A DNA stretch of 40,580 bases, taken from positions 1 to 40,580 of the forward strand of contig JACQJD010000037.1 of the NCBI GenBank assembly GCA_016198185.1, written 5' to 3'. Under the pieces are notes generated by a model, which saw only the letters and a list, made by a program, of their open reading frames with translations, did no database searches and was not told the origin of the DNA. Numbering within the stretch: the stretch's first letter is position 1; each line of letters opens with the position of its first letter. The stretch comes from Deltaproteobacteria bacterium. GTDB taxonomy: Bacteria; Bdellovibrionota; JACOXK01; 2-02-FULL-40-11. Position numbers and translations under genes: made by a program. Of this stretch, positions 1 through 8,174 are shown piece after piece.

Positions 1-375
1 CGCCTGAACATTCTTTGAAATAAAAGCCAATAAACTAAAATTAGAAAACATATAATCTATTTTTTTGCCCAAGGCACCAAAGACCACAATTTCCCTCGGT
101 TTTTTTGTAAGAATAAATCGCAAAGCAAGTTCCGCATCCGATTGATCTTTAATCGGTGAATAAGCATAAAACTCAGATTTTGGAAAATGCCGGTGGTGCT
201 TCTTCGGTAACGAATCAAAATCACCTATAATGACGTGAGGATGAAGATTCGAGCGTTTCAAATACCATGCCCCTGCATCCGCAGCGACTCTTAAATCACA
301 TTTTTTGACCCACCCCTTCACTTCGGGAGTCATTTTAAATTCACCTGCTAAAAATAAACCTGCGCATTGAACCAT
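1..375 (-). CDS. thiN: Thiamine pyrophosphokinase, N-terminal part (cut by window edge)
   Basis: The minus-strand frame starts with ATG at 375 and stays open to the edge (125 codons). The family transfers pyrophosphate from ATP to thiamine to make thiamine diphosphate. What identifies it: an ADAGA segment near residue 33, HVIIGDFDSLPKKH near residue 47 (family motif GDFDS), DQSDAELAL near residue 78 (family tDxxxAL), and FGALGKKIDYMFSN near residue 98, which matches the family GaxGgRxDHxxxN segment with K for R and Y for H. The start lies 33 nt downstream of the valS stop and has an AAAGG Shine-Dalgarno about 10 nt upstream, so it is probably cotranscribed with valS. The C-terminal half lies outside the window. 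The motif set makes another product unlikely. Confidence 0.8.
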   Translation of the reverse strand, partial: MVQCAGLFLAGEFKMTPEVKGWVKKCDLRVAADAGAWYLKRSNLHPHVIIGDFDSLPKKHHRHFPKSEFYAYSPIKDQSDAELALRFILTKKPREIVVFGALGKKIDYMFSNFSLLAFISKNVQA

Positions 376-408
376 GTCATTGACCTTTTATTGATAAGAA
401 CGGCATCC

Positions 409-3033
409 CTACCCAGAACAAATTTTTTCTAAATTATTCCCAACTTGTTGTTTGCGCAGTTTAAGCTCCTGCGCACGTTGTTTTTCTTTTTCAACCACTT
501 CTTTCGGTGCTTTTTCGATGAAAGAAGACTGTGCTAATTTTTGTTCAATATGCTCCAGTTCTTGAACAATTTTTTGAAGCTCTTTTTGCAACCGTTTTTT
601 TTCATTTTCCACATCAAAGAGTTCACGCATGGGTAATAAAACATCTGCAAATCCTACGGTTCCAACAACATAATTTTTTGTATCAACGGCTTTTAAACTC
701 AGAGAAAACTCTGAAAGTTTCGCAAGATGAATCATCGTGGATTTTTCACGCTCTAATAAAGAAAAGATGCTTTTATTTGAAACCACGATGACCGCTGGAA
801 TGGTTTTAGATGGTTTTACTTGGTGTTCTGCTCGTACTGTCCGAATATACGAAACAATGGCCATCATGGCTTCCATTTCTTTTTTCGCCATAGCATGCAC
901 ATGTGCTGAATTGGCTTTCGGATAAGAAGCCATCATGACACTCTCAACCTCTTTGTCCGGCAGATGTTGCCAAATTTCTTCTGTAATAAAGGGCATAAAA
1001 GGATGTAATAATTTAATAAGCTCTCTAAAAGTATACCAAAGGACTTCGGCATTTAAATGGCTTTTGGAAAGCTCAATATACCAATCACAAAATTCAGACC
1101 ATGCAAAATGGTAAACCGTAAAACAAGCTTCGTTCAGTCGATACTCCTCCAAGGAACGTCTCGTCTCCAAAATCGTCTCTTGTAATCGAGTCAAAATCCA
1201 TTGATGAACCACGGGAAGTTCCGACGAATCAAAATCTGTTGAAAACTTTGTTTCTTTCGGAAAATTCATGAGTACAAACCGTGCTGCATTCCACATTTTA
1301 TTCATGAAGTTTCGATACCCTTCAATACGATCATTGCTGAGTTTGACATCTCGCCCCTGGCACGCCAAAGAAAGATGTGTAAATCTTAAGGCATCCGACC
1401 CATATGTTTCAATGCTGTCTAAGGGATCCATTACATTTCCTTTGGTTTTTGACATTTTTTGTCCTTCGGCATCTCTCACCATGGCGTGAAGAAAAATTTC
1501 ATGAAACGGGGGTTCTTTCATAAAGTGAATGCCCATCATCATCATCCTGGCCACCCAAAAAAATAAAATATCAAATCCTGTTTCCAAAACGTGGGAGGGA
1601 TAAAAGAGTTTCAATTCTTTGGTTTGGCGAGGCCAGCCCAATGTTGAAAATGGCCACAACGCCGAAGAAAACCATGTATCCAAAACATCTTCATCTTGTT
1701 TTAAGGATTGAGATTTACATACAGAACAGCGCTTAGGTGCTTCAGAGGAAACGGTCGTGTGTTGCTCTGAACAATACCAGGCTGGAATACGATGTCCCCA
1801 CCAAATTTGACGTGAGATACACCAATCTTTGATATTTTCCATCCAATGAAAATAGGTCTTACCCCATCCTTCGGGAATAATTTTAACTTCCCCCGATTGA
1901 ACAGCTCGAAGCGCAGGCGCTGCAAGCGGTTTGGTTTTGACAAACCATTGAAGGGAAAGCCTTGGTTCCACCAAGGTCTGGCATCGTTGACACAGTCCCT
2001 GTGCAAAGAGATGCTCCTGTTCCGCCATGAGCAATCCTTCTTTTTGCAAATCTTGTAAAATTTGTTTTCTCGCTTTAAATCGCTCTAACCCTTGATAAGG
2101 ACCTGCCTCTCGGGTGAGATGTGCTTTCTCGTCAAAAATAGAAATCATCTCTAAGTGATGTCGCTGGCCAACTTCAAAGTCATTAAAATCATGGGCGGGT
2201 GTAATTTTCACAACACCAGACCCAAAGGCGGGATCCACAGAAACATCTCCCAAGATTGGAATTTTGCGATGCAGGAGCGGCAAGATCACAAACTTACCAA
2301 TCAAAGACCGATAGCGTTCATCTTCCGGATGAACGGCTACGGCCGTATCTCCCAACAAGGTCTCAGGGCGCGTGGTGGCAACCACCACCTGCCCTGGTTC
2401 GTCTGCCAAAGCATATTGAATCTGCCAAAGCTTTCCTTTCTTTTCTTCGTGTTCCACTTCCAAATCCGACAACGCAGATTCGCAACGAGGACACCAATTA
2501 ATCAAAAAACTTCCTCGATAAATTAATTTTTCTTGATACAAAGAAACAAACGCTTCCGTTACTGCTTTAGAAGAATGTTCATCCAGCGTAAATCGTTCAC
2601 GCGACCAATCACAAGAAGCTCCAAACCGATGCAACTGTTCCAAAATACGATGGCCATAATGTTCTCTCCATTGCCACACGCGTTCTATAAACTTTTCTCT
2701 TCCAAGCTTATGTCGACTTAACCCCTCTTTTGTCATTTCTCGTTCCACCACATTTTGGGTCGCAATACCGGCATGATCCGATCCCGGAAGCCACAGGACA
2801 TTGTGCCCCAGCATGCGTTTCCAACGCACCAAACAATCTTGAATATAATAAGCCAATGCATGCCCTTGGTGCAGGGATCCCGTAATATTGGGTGGGGGCA
2901 TAATGATAACGTAAGGTTTTTTCTTGGCTGAAGTCTCTGCCTTAAAATAACCCTTCGAAAGCCAAACTTGATACCACTTTTGCTCAATGTCTTTGGGCTG
3001 ATAGGGGCGATCAAAAGGAGAGACCGTTGTCAT
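409..3033 (-). CDS. valS: Valyl-tRNA synthetase (ValRS)
   Basis: Charges tRNA-Val with valine in the cytoplasm; essential class I aminoacyl-tRNA synthetase. The 874-residue product has the normal bacterial length. Visible parts: PPPNITGSLHQGHAL near residues 46-60, carrying the HIGH signature as HQGH (55-58); WCPRC near 180; the CP1 editing domain with TTRPETLLGDT at 220-230; the ATP-binding KMSKS loop as KMSKT at 526-530, a conservative change; an anticodon-binding helical domain; and a C-terminal coiled coil from about 805 to 870 that begins ENEKKRLQKEL, typical of bacterial ValRS. The ATG at 3033 has no Shine-Dalgarno but lies 6 nt after a -10 box, so the mRNA is probably leaderless. The partial thiamine pyrophosphokinase gene follows it. 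Confidence 0.98.
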   Translation of the reverse strand: MTTVSPFDRPYQPKDIEQKWYQVWLSKGYFKAETSAKKKPYVIIMPPPNITGSLHQGHALAYYIQDCLVRWKRMLGHNVLWLPGSDHAGIATQNVVEREMTKEGLSRHKLGREKFIERVWQWREHYGHRILEQLHRFGASCDWSRERFTLDEHSSKAVTEAFVSLYQEKLIYRGSFLINWCPRCESALSDLEVEHEEKKGKLWQIQYALADEPGQVVVATTRPETLLGDTAVAVHPEDERYRSLIGKFVILPLLHRKIPILGDVSVDPAFGSGVVKITPAHDFNDFEVGQRHHLEMISIFDEKAHLTREAGPYQGLERFKARKQILQDLQKEGLLMAEQEHLFAQGLCQRCQTLVEPRLSLQWFVKTKPLAAPALRAVQSGEVKIIPEGWGKTYFHWMENIKDWCISRQIWWGHRIPAWYCSEQHTTVSSEAPKRCSVCKSQSLKQDEDVLDTWFSSALWPFSTLGWPRQTKELKLFYPSHVLETGFDILFFWVARMMMMGIHFMKEPPFHEIFLHAMVRDAEGQKMSKTKGNVMDPLDSIETYGSDALRFTHLSLACQGRDVKLSNDRIEGYRNFMNKMWNAARFVLMNFPKETKFSTDFDSSELPVVHQWILTRLQETILETRRSLEEYRLNEACFTVYHFAWSEFCDWYIELSKSHLNAEVLWYTFRELIKLLHPFMPFITEEIWQHLPDKEVESVMMASYPKANSAHVHAMAKKEMEAMMAIVSYIRTVRAEHQVKPSKTIPAVIVVSNKSIFSLLEREKSTMIHLAKLSEFSLSLKAVDTKNYVVGTVGFADVLLPMRELFDVENEKKRLQKELQKIVQELEHIEQKLAQSSFIEKAPKEVVEKEKQRAQELKLRKQQVGNNLEKICSG

Positions 3034-3039
3034 GTGCTT

Positions 3040-3068
3040 ACCGTAACAAAATCAAATTCTCCCGTCAA
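3040..3068 (-). promoter_or_regulatory. Predicted sigma-70-type promoter of valS
   Basis: Reading the minus strand: -35 TTGACG (3068-3063), 17-nt spacer, -10 TACGGT (3045-3040). Six nucleotides separate the -10 box from the valS ATG, so transcription should begin at or next to the start codon. The -10 is only a moderate match. Confidence 0.5.
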
Positions 3069-3088
3069 AAATCTAATCATAGGTACGT

Positions 3089-3117
3089 TTGACTTCGTTA
3101 AGATTTACTTATATAAA
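3089..3117 (+). promoter_or_regulatory. Predicted sigma-70-type promoter of the GGDEF gene
   Basis: -35 TTGACT (3089-3094), 17-nt spacer, -10 TATAAA (3112-3117) within TATATAAAT-like sequence. It reads toward the diguanylate cyclase gene and leaves a leader of roughly 45 nt. Good match by eye in both hexamers and spacing. Confidence 0.6.
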
Positions 3118-3170
3118 TAGAAAGAATCACTGATTTAAAAGCACGTTTTCAGGCGAATAGGTTAGGTCGT

Positions 3171-4103
3171 ATGCCAACACTAAAAAAACAGTTTAAAAAA
3201 CCAAATTTTACACATGTCTTGTGTATAGGATTAGAAGACGCTGTCATGGGAACAGTGGAATCTTGCTTTTTTAAAGAAGACCTGATCTTTCATGCAGCAC
3301 ATCAAGCCAAAAAAGCCATTAAAATTCTTTTGGAAAATGAAGTTGAACTCATGATCATCGATCAAGATTTTTTTTCAATTCATTTTTTGGATTTCATTCA
3401 GAAGTGCTCCAGTTCGGTGATGAACCCCGCCATGATTGTCCTGACCCATGACCATTCCCCACAGAACATGCGAAAATTAATTCAACTTAAAATGAGTGAT
3501 TGCCTTTCAAAACCTATCGACGCACCTGTTCTCATCGAATCCATACGTTGCGCACTTGCCGATCGCAAACGTTCTATTTATGGCATTAAAGATCCACTGA
3601 CCGGTTTTTACAATCGTTATGCGCTCAAAGAAATTTTAAAAAAAGAAATTGATCGTGCCAAACGGTATCATCGTCACCTCTCCTTGCTCATGATTGATGT
3701 CGATTATTTTAAATCCATTAACGATGAATTTGGCCACCTTGTCGGCGATACGATTCTAGAAGAAATTGCAGATATTTTAAAAGCATCCGTCAGAAAAACA
3801 GATGTTCTCAGTCGCTTTGGGGGTGAAGAATTTGCCGTAATTTTACCTGAAACCACCATTGGACATGCCACCATGTTGGCAGAACGCATTCGAAAAAAAA
3901 TCGAAGAACATAATTATACCCCTTGGATTGGAAATAAAAAAATTACGGTCAGTATTGGAATTTCAAATTACCACACACCCGATCAGAAAAGTGATCTTGT
4001 TTTGATCCATTCCGCCGATCAAGCACTCTACGCGGCAAAAAAAGAAGGACGAAATAAAGTTTGTATTTCCATCCCCCCTCGTGAAACCAGAATTCTCCGT
4101 TAA
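3171..4103 (+). CDS. Response-regulator-type diguanylate cyclase (receiver + GGDEF)
   Basis: Predicted to make cyclic di-GMP from two GTP. The 310-residue protein has an N-terminal receiver-like fold (about residues 12-120) with a phosphoacceptor-type Asp in IIDQDFF and the conserved Lys in LSKP. The receiver is somewhat degenerate because the acidic pair near the first strand is reduced. A complete GGDEF domain follows from DPLTGFYNR (about 140). The active site is GGEEF at 217-221, an active variant of GGDEF. The product-inhibition I-site is intact as RKTD at 208-211, five residues before it, as in PleD. The ITVSIGIS strand near the C-terminus is typical. It stands alone under its own promoter. 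A PilZ protein at 14355-14726 could be one of its effectors, but that link is inference. Confidence 0.93.
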   Translation: MPTLKKQFKKPNFTHVLCIGLEDAVMGTVESCFFKEDLIFHAAHQAKKAIKILLENEVELMIIDQDFFSIHFLDFIQKCSSSVMNPAMIVLTHDHSPQNMRKLIQLKMSDCLSKPIDAPVLIESIRCALADRKRSIYGIKDPLTGFYNRYALKEILKKEIDRAKRYHRHLSLLMIDVDYFKSINDEFGHLVGDTILEEIADILKASVRKTDVLSRFGGEEFAVILPETTIGHATMLAERIRKKIEEHNYTPWIGNKKITVSIGISNYHTPDQKSDLVLIHSADQALYAAKKEGRNKVCISIPPRETRILR

Positions 4104-4111
4104 TAATGCCC

Positions 4112-4139
4112 TCGACAAAATCATCACCTTCATTATATA
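4112..4139 (+). promoter_or_regulatory. Possible promoter of the solute-binding lipoprotein gene
   Basis: TCGACA (4112-4117), 16-nt spacer, TATATA (4134-4139), 29 nt before the chosen ATG. The -10 is good, the -35 only fair. Readthrough from the GGDEF gene is the alternative. Confidence 0.4.
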
Positions 4140-4168
4140 CGTCTGCGCACTTAAAAAGGGAGATCATG

Positions 4169-4969
4169 ATGAAACATTTTTTGTGGCTTTTTATAAGTTT
4201 ATTTATTTTTTGTTTGTTGAGTGCAGGATGTCCACCCCCTACGACACCGGGGAACCAAGACACCTTGGATCTTGTAAAACAAAGAGGAACGTTAATCGTT
4301 CTTTTGGGGGCTGAGTATCCTCCCTTTAATGTCCTAGATACAACTGGAAAAGCTGTGGGGCTTGACGTGGATATAGCCCAAGAAATTGCCAATGACATGC
4401 AGGTGACACTTGATATCCAAGTATTACCCTGGGATGGGATGCTTGCCTTTTTTTCCACTGGAAAGGGAGATTTAATTATTGATGGAATCTCTATTACCGA
4501 AGAGAGACAGAAAGTGTTAGATTTTTCAGATCCTTATTACCGTGTGGGGCAGGTTATTTTAAAAAGAAAAGGGGATACGCGAATTCAATCTTATCGTGAT
4601 TTAAATCAGGCCAAGTTCAAAATTGCTTGTCAAATGGGGGCAACCTCCCATAAGGCCATCACAGAATTGATGCCCCAAGCAACTCCCCTTTTTTTCCAAC
4701 AACCAGACGAAGGAGCCTCTGCTTTGAAACAGGGCTTTGTGGATGCTCTCATCATGGATGACCCATGGATCAAGGTTTATCTTCATGAACAAGAGAGCGG
4801 GGAAACCCTCGAAGGTATTTTAGAACCCTTTACGGACGAGCCCATCGGAATCCCTGTTCGAAAAGACAGTCCGAAAATGCTTCAACAAGTCAATAAGACA
4901 TTGAAACGATTAAAGGACTCTGGGGCGTATCAACATCTTTTGGAAAAATATGATCTGGTGGTGGATTAA
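4169..4969 (+). CDS. Amino-acid-type ABC transporter solute-binding lipoprotein (SBP family 3)
   Basis: Binds a small polar solute, probably an amino acid, in the periplasm or as a membrane-anchored lipoprotein. The start at 4169 gives a classic lipoprotein signal, MKHFLWLF...LLSAGC, with the lipobox Cys at residue 21. AAGGGAG lies 6 nt upstream, whereas the adjacent ATG at 4166 would be too close. The mature part has the family-3 pattern: RGTLIVLLGAEYPPFN at the start, GLDVDIAQEIAND, WDGMLAFFSTGKGDLIIDGISITEER, LDFSDPYY, and a C-terminal PIGIPVRKDSP / LLEKYDL segment. At 266 residues it has the usual length. No permease or ATPase gene adjoins it, so it either serves a transporter encoded elsewhere or acts as a sensory binding protein for the neighbouring signalling genes (inference). 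The substrate cannot be read from sequence. Confidence 0.88.
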   Translation: MKHFLWLFISLFIFCLLSAGCPPPTTPGNQDTLDLVKQRGTLIVLLGAEYPPFNVLDTTGKAVGLDVDIAQEIANDMQVTLDIQVLPWDGMLAFFSTGKGDLIIDGISITEERQKVLDFSDPYYRVGQVILKRKGDTRIQSYRDLNQAKFKIACQMGATSHKAITELMPQATPLFFQQPDEGASALKQGFVDALIMDDPWIKVYLHEQESGETLEGILEPFTDEPIGIPVRKDSPKMLQQVNKTLKRLKDSGAYQHLLEKYDLVVD

Positions 4970-5011
4970 CGATAAGCGATCCGTTGGAAAGGTTTAAGCA
5001 AGACTCGTTAT

Positions 5012-5040
5012 TTGACGCCATTGATCGGTCCCTGTACACT
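5012..5040 (+). promoter_or_regulatory. Predicted promoter of the receiver-histidine kinase gene
   Basis: -35 TTGACG (5012-5017), exactly 17 nt, -10 TACACT (5035-5040). It leaves a leader of about 24 nt before the GTG start at 5071. Strong match by eye. Confidence 0.6.
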
Positions 5041-5070
5041 TATAAAAGAATTCTTTAAAGGGATCGTTGG

Positions 5071-7092
5071 GTGGAAAAAATATCACTTTTAATTGTAGAT
5101 GATGAAAAGAATGTTCTGTCTTCCCTGCAGCGGCTTTTTCATGATCCTGCCTATGAAGTTTATACGGCAACCTCTTCGGAAGAAGCTTTTCGACTTCTCA
5201 AAAATCATCCCATTGGTGTCATTATTTGCGATCAAAAATTGGCCGGGGGGGCGGAAGGTACAGATTTTTTAGCACTCACCAAAGTGCAGTGGCCCGATAC
5301 ATCGCGCATTCTGTTAACTGGTTTTTTTAATGCCCACATTGCCTATGAATCTGTCAAAAATGGAGAAGTCTATCGGTTTTTAAGCAAACCCTGGCATGAT
5401 GAAGACCTCAAAATAACCGTCAAAAATTCCTGGCAACGACATATCCTTCTTAAACAAAATCGAGAATTGCTAAACCTCATTCGAAGTCAAAACGATCATT
5501 TAAAACACCTCACGAAAAACTTGGAAAGTGTTATTGAAAACCGCATTGAAAAAACCATCCAATCCCAAAAAGCCATTCAGTCGAAAAAAATACAACTTCA
5601 AATTACACACACGCTGATCCAAGGACTCCACCGTTCCAAAAATTTACGCGACATTTATAAAATTGTTGTCCAAGAACTACAAAAAATCATCCGCCTGGAT
5701 GCGGCCAGCATTTTGGTCCAACTTCAGAGTCAAAAATTTATGCTGATCACAGATCAGAAAGAAATACCCATTTCAATAGAAAAATTTCCAGATTTAAAAC
5801 AAATTCTTCAAGATCAGACAGCAAAAATTGTTTCAACAGTTCCAAAAGTTTTTAAAGATGGAAAGCACACCTATCGATCTGGCCTTGTTTTTCCTCTGCA
5901 TACGATGGCAACTCTGAATTTGGCTTCATTTTTCAAAAATGCTTTCTCCAAAGAAGATATTTTAAAACTTCAAGAGATCGCACACCCCATTGCCATTGCC
6001 ATTGAAAAAATGAAATTGCTAGAAACCGTAGAACAGGCTTCCCAACAATGGGAATCGACCTTCGATGCCATCAGTGATTTGGTCACAGTCATAGATCCAA
6101 CCTTTACCCTCATCAAAGCAAACCGTGCCACCGAAATGATTACCCATAAAAAAGTGGAAACGGTGATCGGGAAAAAATGCTACCAAGTTTTAGCTGGACG
6201 AACCACGCCCTGCGAAAATTGCCCTGCGGTAGACGCCTTAAAACAGCTAGAAAAAATCGATCAACATGAAATTAAAGATTTTAAAAATAAAGATTACGTA
6301 AGTTGGGCATTCCCTGTTTTAAATACACAACGTCAAATCAGTTCCATTGTGCTTTATTATCGAGATCAAACAGAACTGACTTCATTATTTCGGCAGTTAA
6401 TCCAATCTGAAAAAATGGCCGCCATTGGCCATCTGGCCAGCGCCTTGTCGCACGAATTGAATAACCCGTTAACAGGTATCACCGCTTTCTCGCAAATATT
6501 GATGAAGGAGCTTGGGAAAGAACACCCCTTTTATACCGACCTTCATGAAATTGAAAAAGCATCCCTGCGATGCAAAGAAATTATCGAAAATCTCTTAACA
6601 TTTTCTGAAACACCAAAACAGGCTAAAAAAACTTGGGTCCATGTACATCCTATTATTGATGCCACTTTTCCTTTGATACAATATTCGCAGTCTTCAACCC
6701 ATCCTGTTGCTATTGTAAAAAAATATTTTTCACACTTGCCCAAAATTAAAGCCAACCCCAATGAACTTCAGCAAGTATTTTTTAATCTTTTTTTAAATGC
6801 AATCCAAGCCATGCCGAAGGGGGGAACACTGATCGTCACAACCCAAGTACTCCCCAAAAAAGAAGGTATCCAAATATCGATTTCAGATACCGGTATTGGC
6901 ATTTCCAAAAAAGACTTGTCTAAAATCTTTAATCCATTCTATACCACTAAAGAAAAATCTCGTGGAACGGGATTGGGATTATCGGTGAGTGAAGGTATCA
7001 TCCGAACGCATCAAGGTCGTATTGAAGTGAAAAGCAAAGAAAAGAAGGGCTCCACGTTTAAAGTCATATTACCCCTCAAGGAAAACCAGTGA
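5071..7092 (+). CDS. Sensor histidine kinase with N-terminal receiver, GAF-like and Cys-bearing PAS domains
   Basis: Two-component signalling protein of 673 residues that phosphorylates itself on His; the receiver in front suggests it is itself controlled by phosphorylation. The start is GTG with AAAGGGA 6 nt upstream. Domains in order: receiver (about 4-120) with VDDE, phosphoacceptor Asp54 in CDQKLAG and Lys in LSKPW; coiled coil (about 125-175); GAF-like region (about 180-325); PAS (about 335-440); HisKA with SHELNNP and His461; HATPase_c with NxxxA-type LFLNAIQAMP, DTGIGIS, and FYTTKEKSRGTGLGL. The PAS domain carries three close cysteines (370, 381, 384; pattern C-x10-C-x2-C-P) that could bind metal or sense redox; that role is inferred. 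There are no membrane segments, so it is a soluble cytoplasmic kinase. Its partner regulator could be the lone receiver at 8171 (guess). Confidence 0.93.
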   Translation: MEKISLLIVDDEKNVLSSLQRLFHDPAYEVYTATSSEEAFRLLKNHPIGVIICDQKLAGGAEGTDFLALTKVQWPDTSRILLTGFFNAHIAYESVKNGEVYRFLSKPWHDEDLKITVKNSWQRHILLKQNRELLNLIRSQNDHLKHLTKNLESVIENRIEKTIQSQKAIQSKKIQLQITHTLIQGLHRSKNLRDIYKIVVQELQKIIRLDAASILVQLQSQKFMLITDQKEIPISIEKFPDLKQILQDQTAKIVSTVPKVFKDGKHTYRSGLVFPLHTMATLNLASFFKNAFSKEDILKLQEIAHPIAIAIEKMKLLETVEQASQQWESTFDAISDLVTVIDPTFTLIKANRATEMITHKKVETVIGKKCYQVLAGRTTPCENCPAVDALKQLEKIDQHEIKDFKNKDYVSWAFPVLNTQRQISSIVLYYRDQTELTSLFRQLIQSEKMAAIGHLASALSHELNNPLTGITAFSQILMKELGKEHPFYTDLHEIEKASLRCKEIIENLLTFSETPKQAKKTWVHVHPIIDATFPLIQYSQSSTHPVAIVKKYFSHLPKIKANPNELQQVFFNLFLNAIQAMPKGGTLIVTTQVLPKKEGIQISISDTGIGISKKDLSKIFNPFYTTKEKSRGTGLGLSVSEGIIRTHQGRIEVKSKEKKGSTFKVILPLKENQ

Positions 7093-7140
7093 AAAAATTT
7101 AATTTACCGTTTCAGCGAAACTCAAATTTGGTTCTGACTC

Positions 7141-7356
7141 AATGAAGATTTATTTACGCAAGTATGATCATTTTGCTCCTTGGAGAATGAATGATAAACC
7201 ACGCGGTCAAATGGCCCTGCGAGCCATTTGCCGCTCAGCTCTCGGCCTCGCTCTTTTGCCCTACGGGCAAAAGCCATGCCCGCTCGGCCTGCGAGATGGG
7301 TTTATCATTCATTCTCCAAGGAGCTCTGTCATCTCTCCTATAAATAAATCTTCATT
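7141..7356 (+). mobile_element. MITE-like palindromic element without coding capacity
   Basis: A 216-bp near-palindrome. The outer 16-bp terminal inverted repeats are exact (7141-7156 and 7341-7356). An exact 26-bp inner inverted repeat pairs 7175-7200 with 7299-7324. At the very centre is a 9-bp stem, CTTTTGCCC / GGGCAAAAG, with a TAC loop (7253-7273). The core is clearly more GC-rich than the surrounding genes. It sits between the histidine kinase and uppP, 38 nt before the uppP start. No target-site duplication is obvious at the ends. The open frame running through it is a by-product of the palindrome. It could also act as a terminator or RNA processing signal between the two genes. Confidence 0.7.
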
Positions 7357-7381
7357 CGCCAGGCTCAAAATCACTGACATG

Positions 7382-7387
7382 AAGGAG
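7382..7387 (+). promoter_or_regulatory. Shine-Dalgarno that fixes the uppP start at ATT
   Basis: AAGGAG at 7382-7387 stands 7 nt before ATT at 7395, which is in the uppP frame. No ATG, GTG or TTG exists in that frame between the in-frame TGA at 7380-7382 and an internal TTG at 7473. Starting at 7473 would remove the conserved N-terminal catalytic motif. Confidence 0.7.
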
Positions 7388-7394
7388 AAGATAT

Positions 7395-8174
7395 ATTAAT
7401 TCATTAGAAGCCGTTATTTTAGGTATCGTTCAAGGCATCACCGAATTTCTACCCGTAAGCAGTGATGGCCATTTGGTCATTTTTCAAACACTCTTTGGTC
7501 TTAAAGAACCCTACATGCTTTTCGATGTGGCACTGCATATGGGAACCTTCCTGGCAACCATTATTATTTTCCATAAAGAAATTTATCAATTGCTCTTCAC
7601 CCCGAGAGCAATTTTATTGATCATCGTTGGGAGTATTCCTGCCGCCATTGTTGGATTCACCCTCGTCCATTGGATTGAAACAGAGCTTTGGAACATCACC
7701 ATTGCCGCCTATGGAATTCTATTTACAGGCACTTGCCTACTGCTCTCTCGCAGCGTGAGGCCCAAAAGCATTATTTTAGAAGGCCCCTTGTTTTCATACA
7801 TCACAGTTCAAAAAGCTTTCTGGATCGGCGTAGCCCAATCCTTAGCCCTTTTACCAGGGGTTTCAAGATCTGGCATGACCATTACCTGCGCCTTATTTTT
7901 AAAAACCGGACGAAAAGACGCAGCCACTTTTTCTTTTATCTTGTCACTACCGGCAATTTTAGGAGCCTTTGTCCTTAAATTGTCAGAAAATGGCGGTTTG
8001 CCAAACCAGGACCTCAATTTGTACCTCATCGGCTTTTTATTGGCTTTTGTCGTTGGGCTCTTGGCCTTAGCCTGCGTCTTAAAAATCGTGTTAAAAGGAA
8101 AATTTTACCAATTCGGCTACTACTGCTGGTTTGCCGGCATCATCAGTTTAATCATCCGCTACACTTTATTATGA
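7395..8174 (+). CDS. uppP: Undecaprenyl-diphosphatase (UppP/BacA), apparent ATT start
   Basis: Integral inner-membrane enzyme that dephosphorylates undecaprenyl diphosphate, recycling the lipid carrier for peptidoglycan and other envelope polymers; overexpression is known to give bacitracin resistance. The 259-residue frame has the family length only if translation begins at ATT 7395. Near its start is the hallmark GIVQGITEFLPVSSDGHLV, with the catalytic E-x3-E-like and SSxGH region. The second hallmark, LLPGVSRSGMT, is present, as are multiple hydrophobic helices. A six-codon frame (ATG 7379 to TAA 7397-7399) overlaps the ATT and could couple translation. The TGA at 8172-8174 overlaps the next ATG as ATGA, so the receiver gene is in the same operon. 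The ATT could also be a sequencing error or a recent mutation of ATG. Confidence 0.9.
   Translation: MNSLEAVILGIVQGITEFLPVSSDGHLVIFQTLFGLKEPYMLFDVALHMGTFLATIIIFHKEIYQLLFTPRAILLIIVGSIPAAIVGFTLVHWIETELWNITIAAYGILFTGTCLLLSRSVRPKSIILEGPLFSYITVQKAFWIGVAQSLALLPGVSRSGMTITCALFLKTGRKDAATFSFILSLPAILGAFVLKLSENGGLPNQDLNLYLIGFLLAFVVGLLALACVLKIVLKGKFYQFGYYCWFAGIISLIIRYTLL

Noticed and set aside
526-530. Nothing unusual in ValRS apart from KMSKT (protein residues 526-530)
   Set aside because: Thr for Ser is conservative and all other motifs are intact, so it is not treated as a finding.
2155-2526. Open frame of 123 codons antisense to valS
   Set aside because: valS is a complete, well-matched essential gene on the other strand. 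The antisense frame has no ribosome site or recognisable motif.
4106-4168. Longer start of the solute-binding protein at ATG 4106
   Set aside because: It would add 21 residues before a perfect lipoprotein signal and overlap the predicted promoter. The ribosome site lies before 4169.
7142-7399. Open frame of 85 codons before uppP
   Set aside because: It runs entirely through the palindromic element and its product looks random. Only its last six codons (ATG 7379 onward) are of possible interest as a coupling frame.
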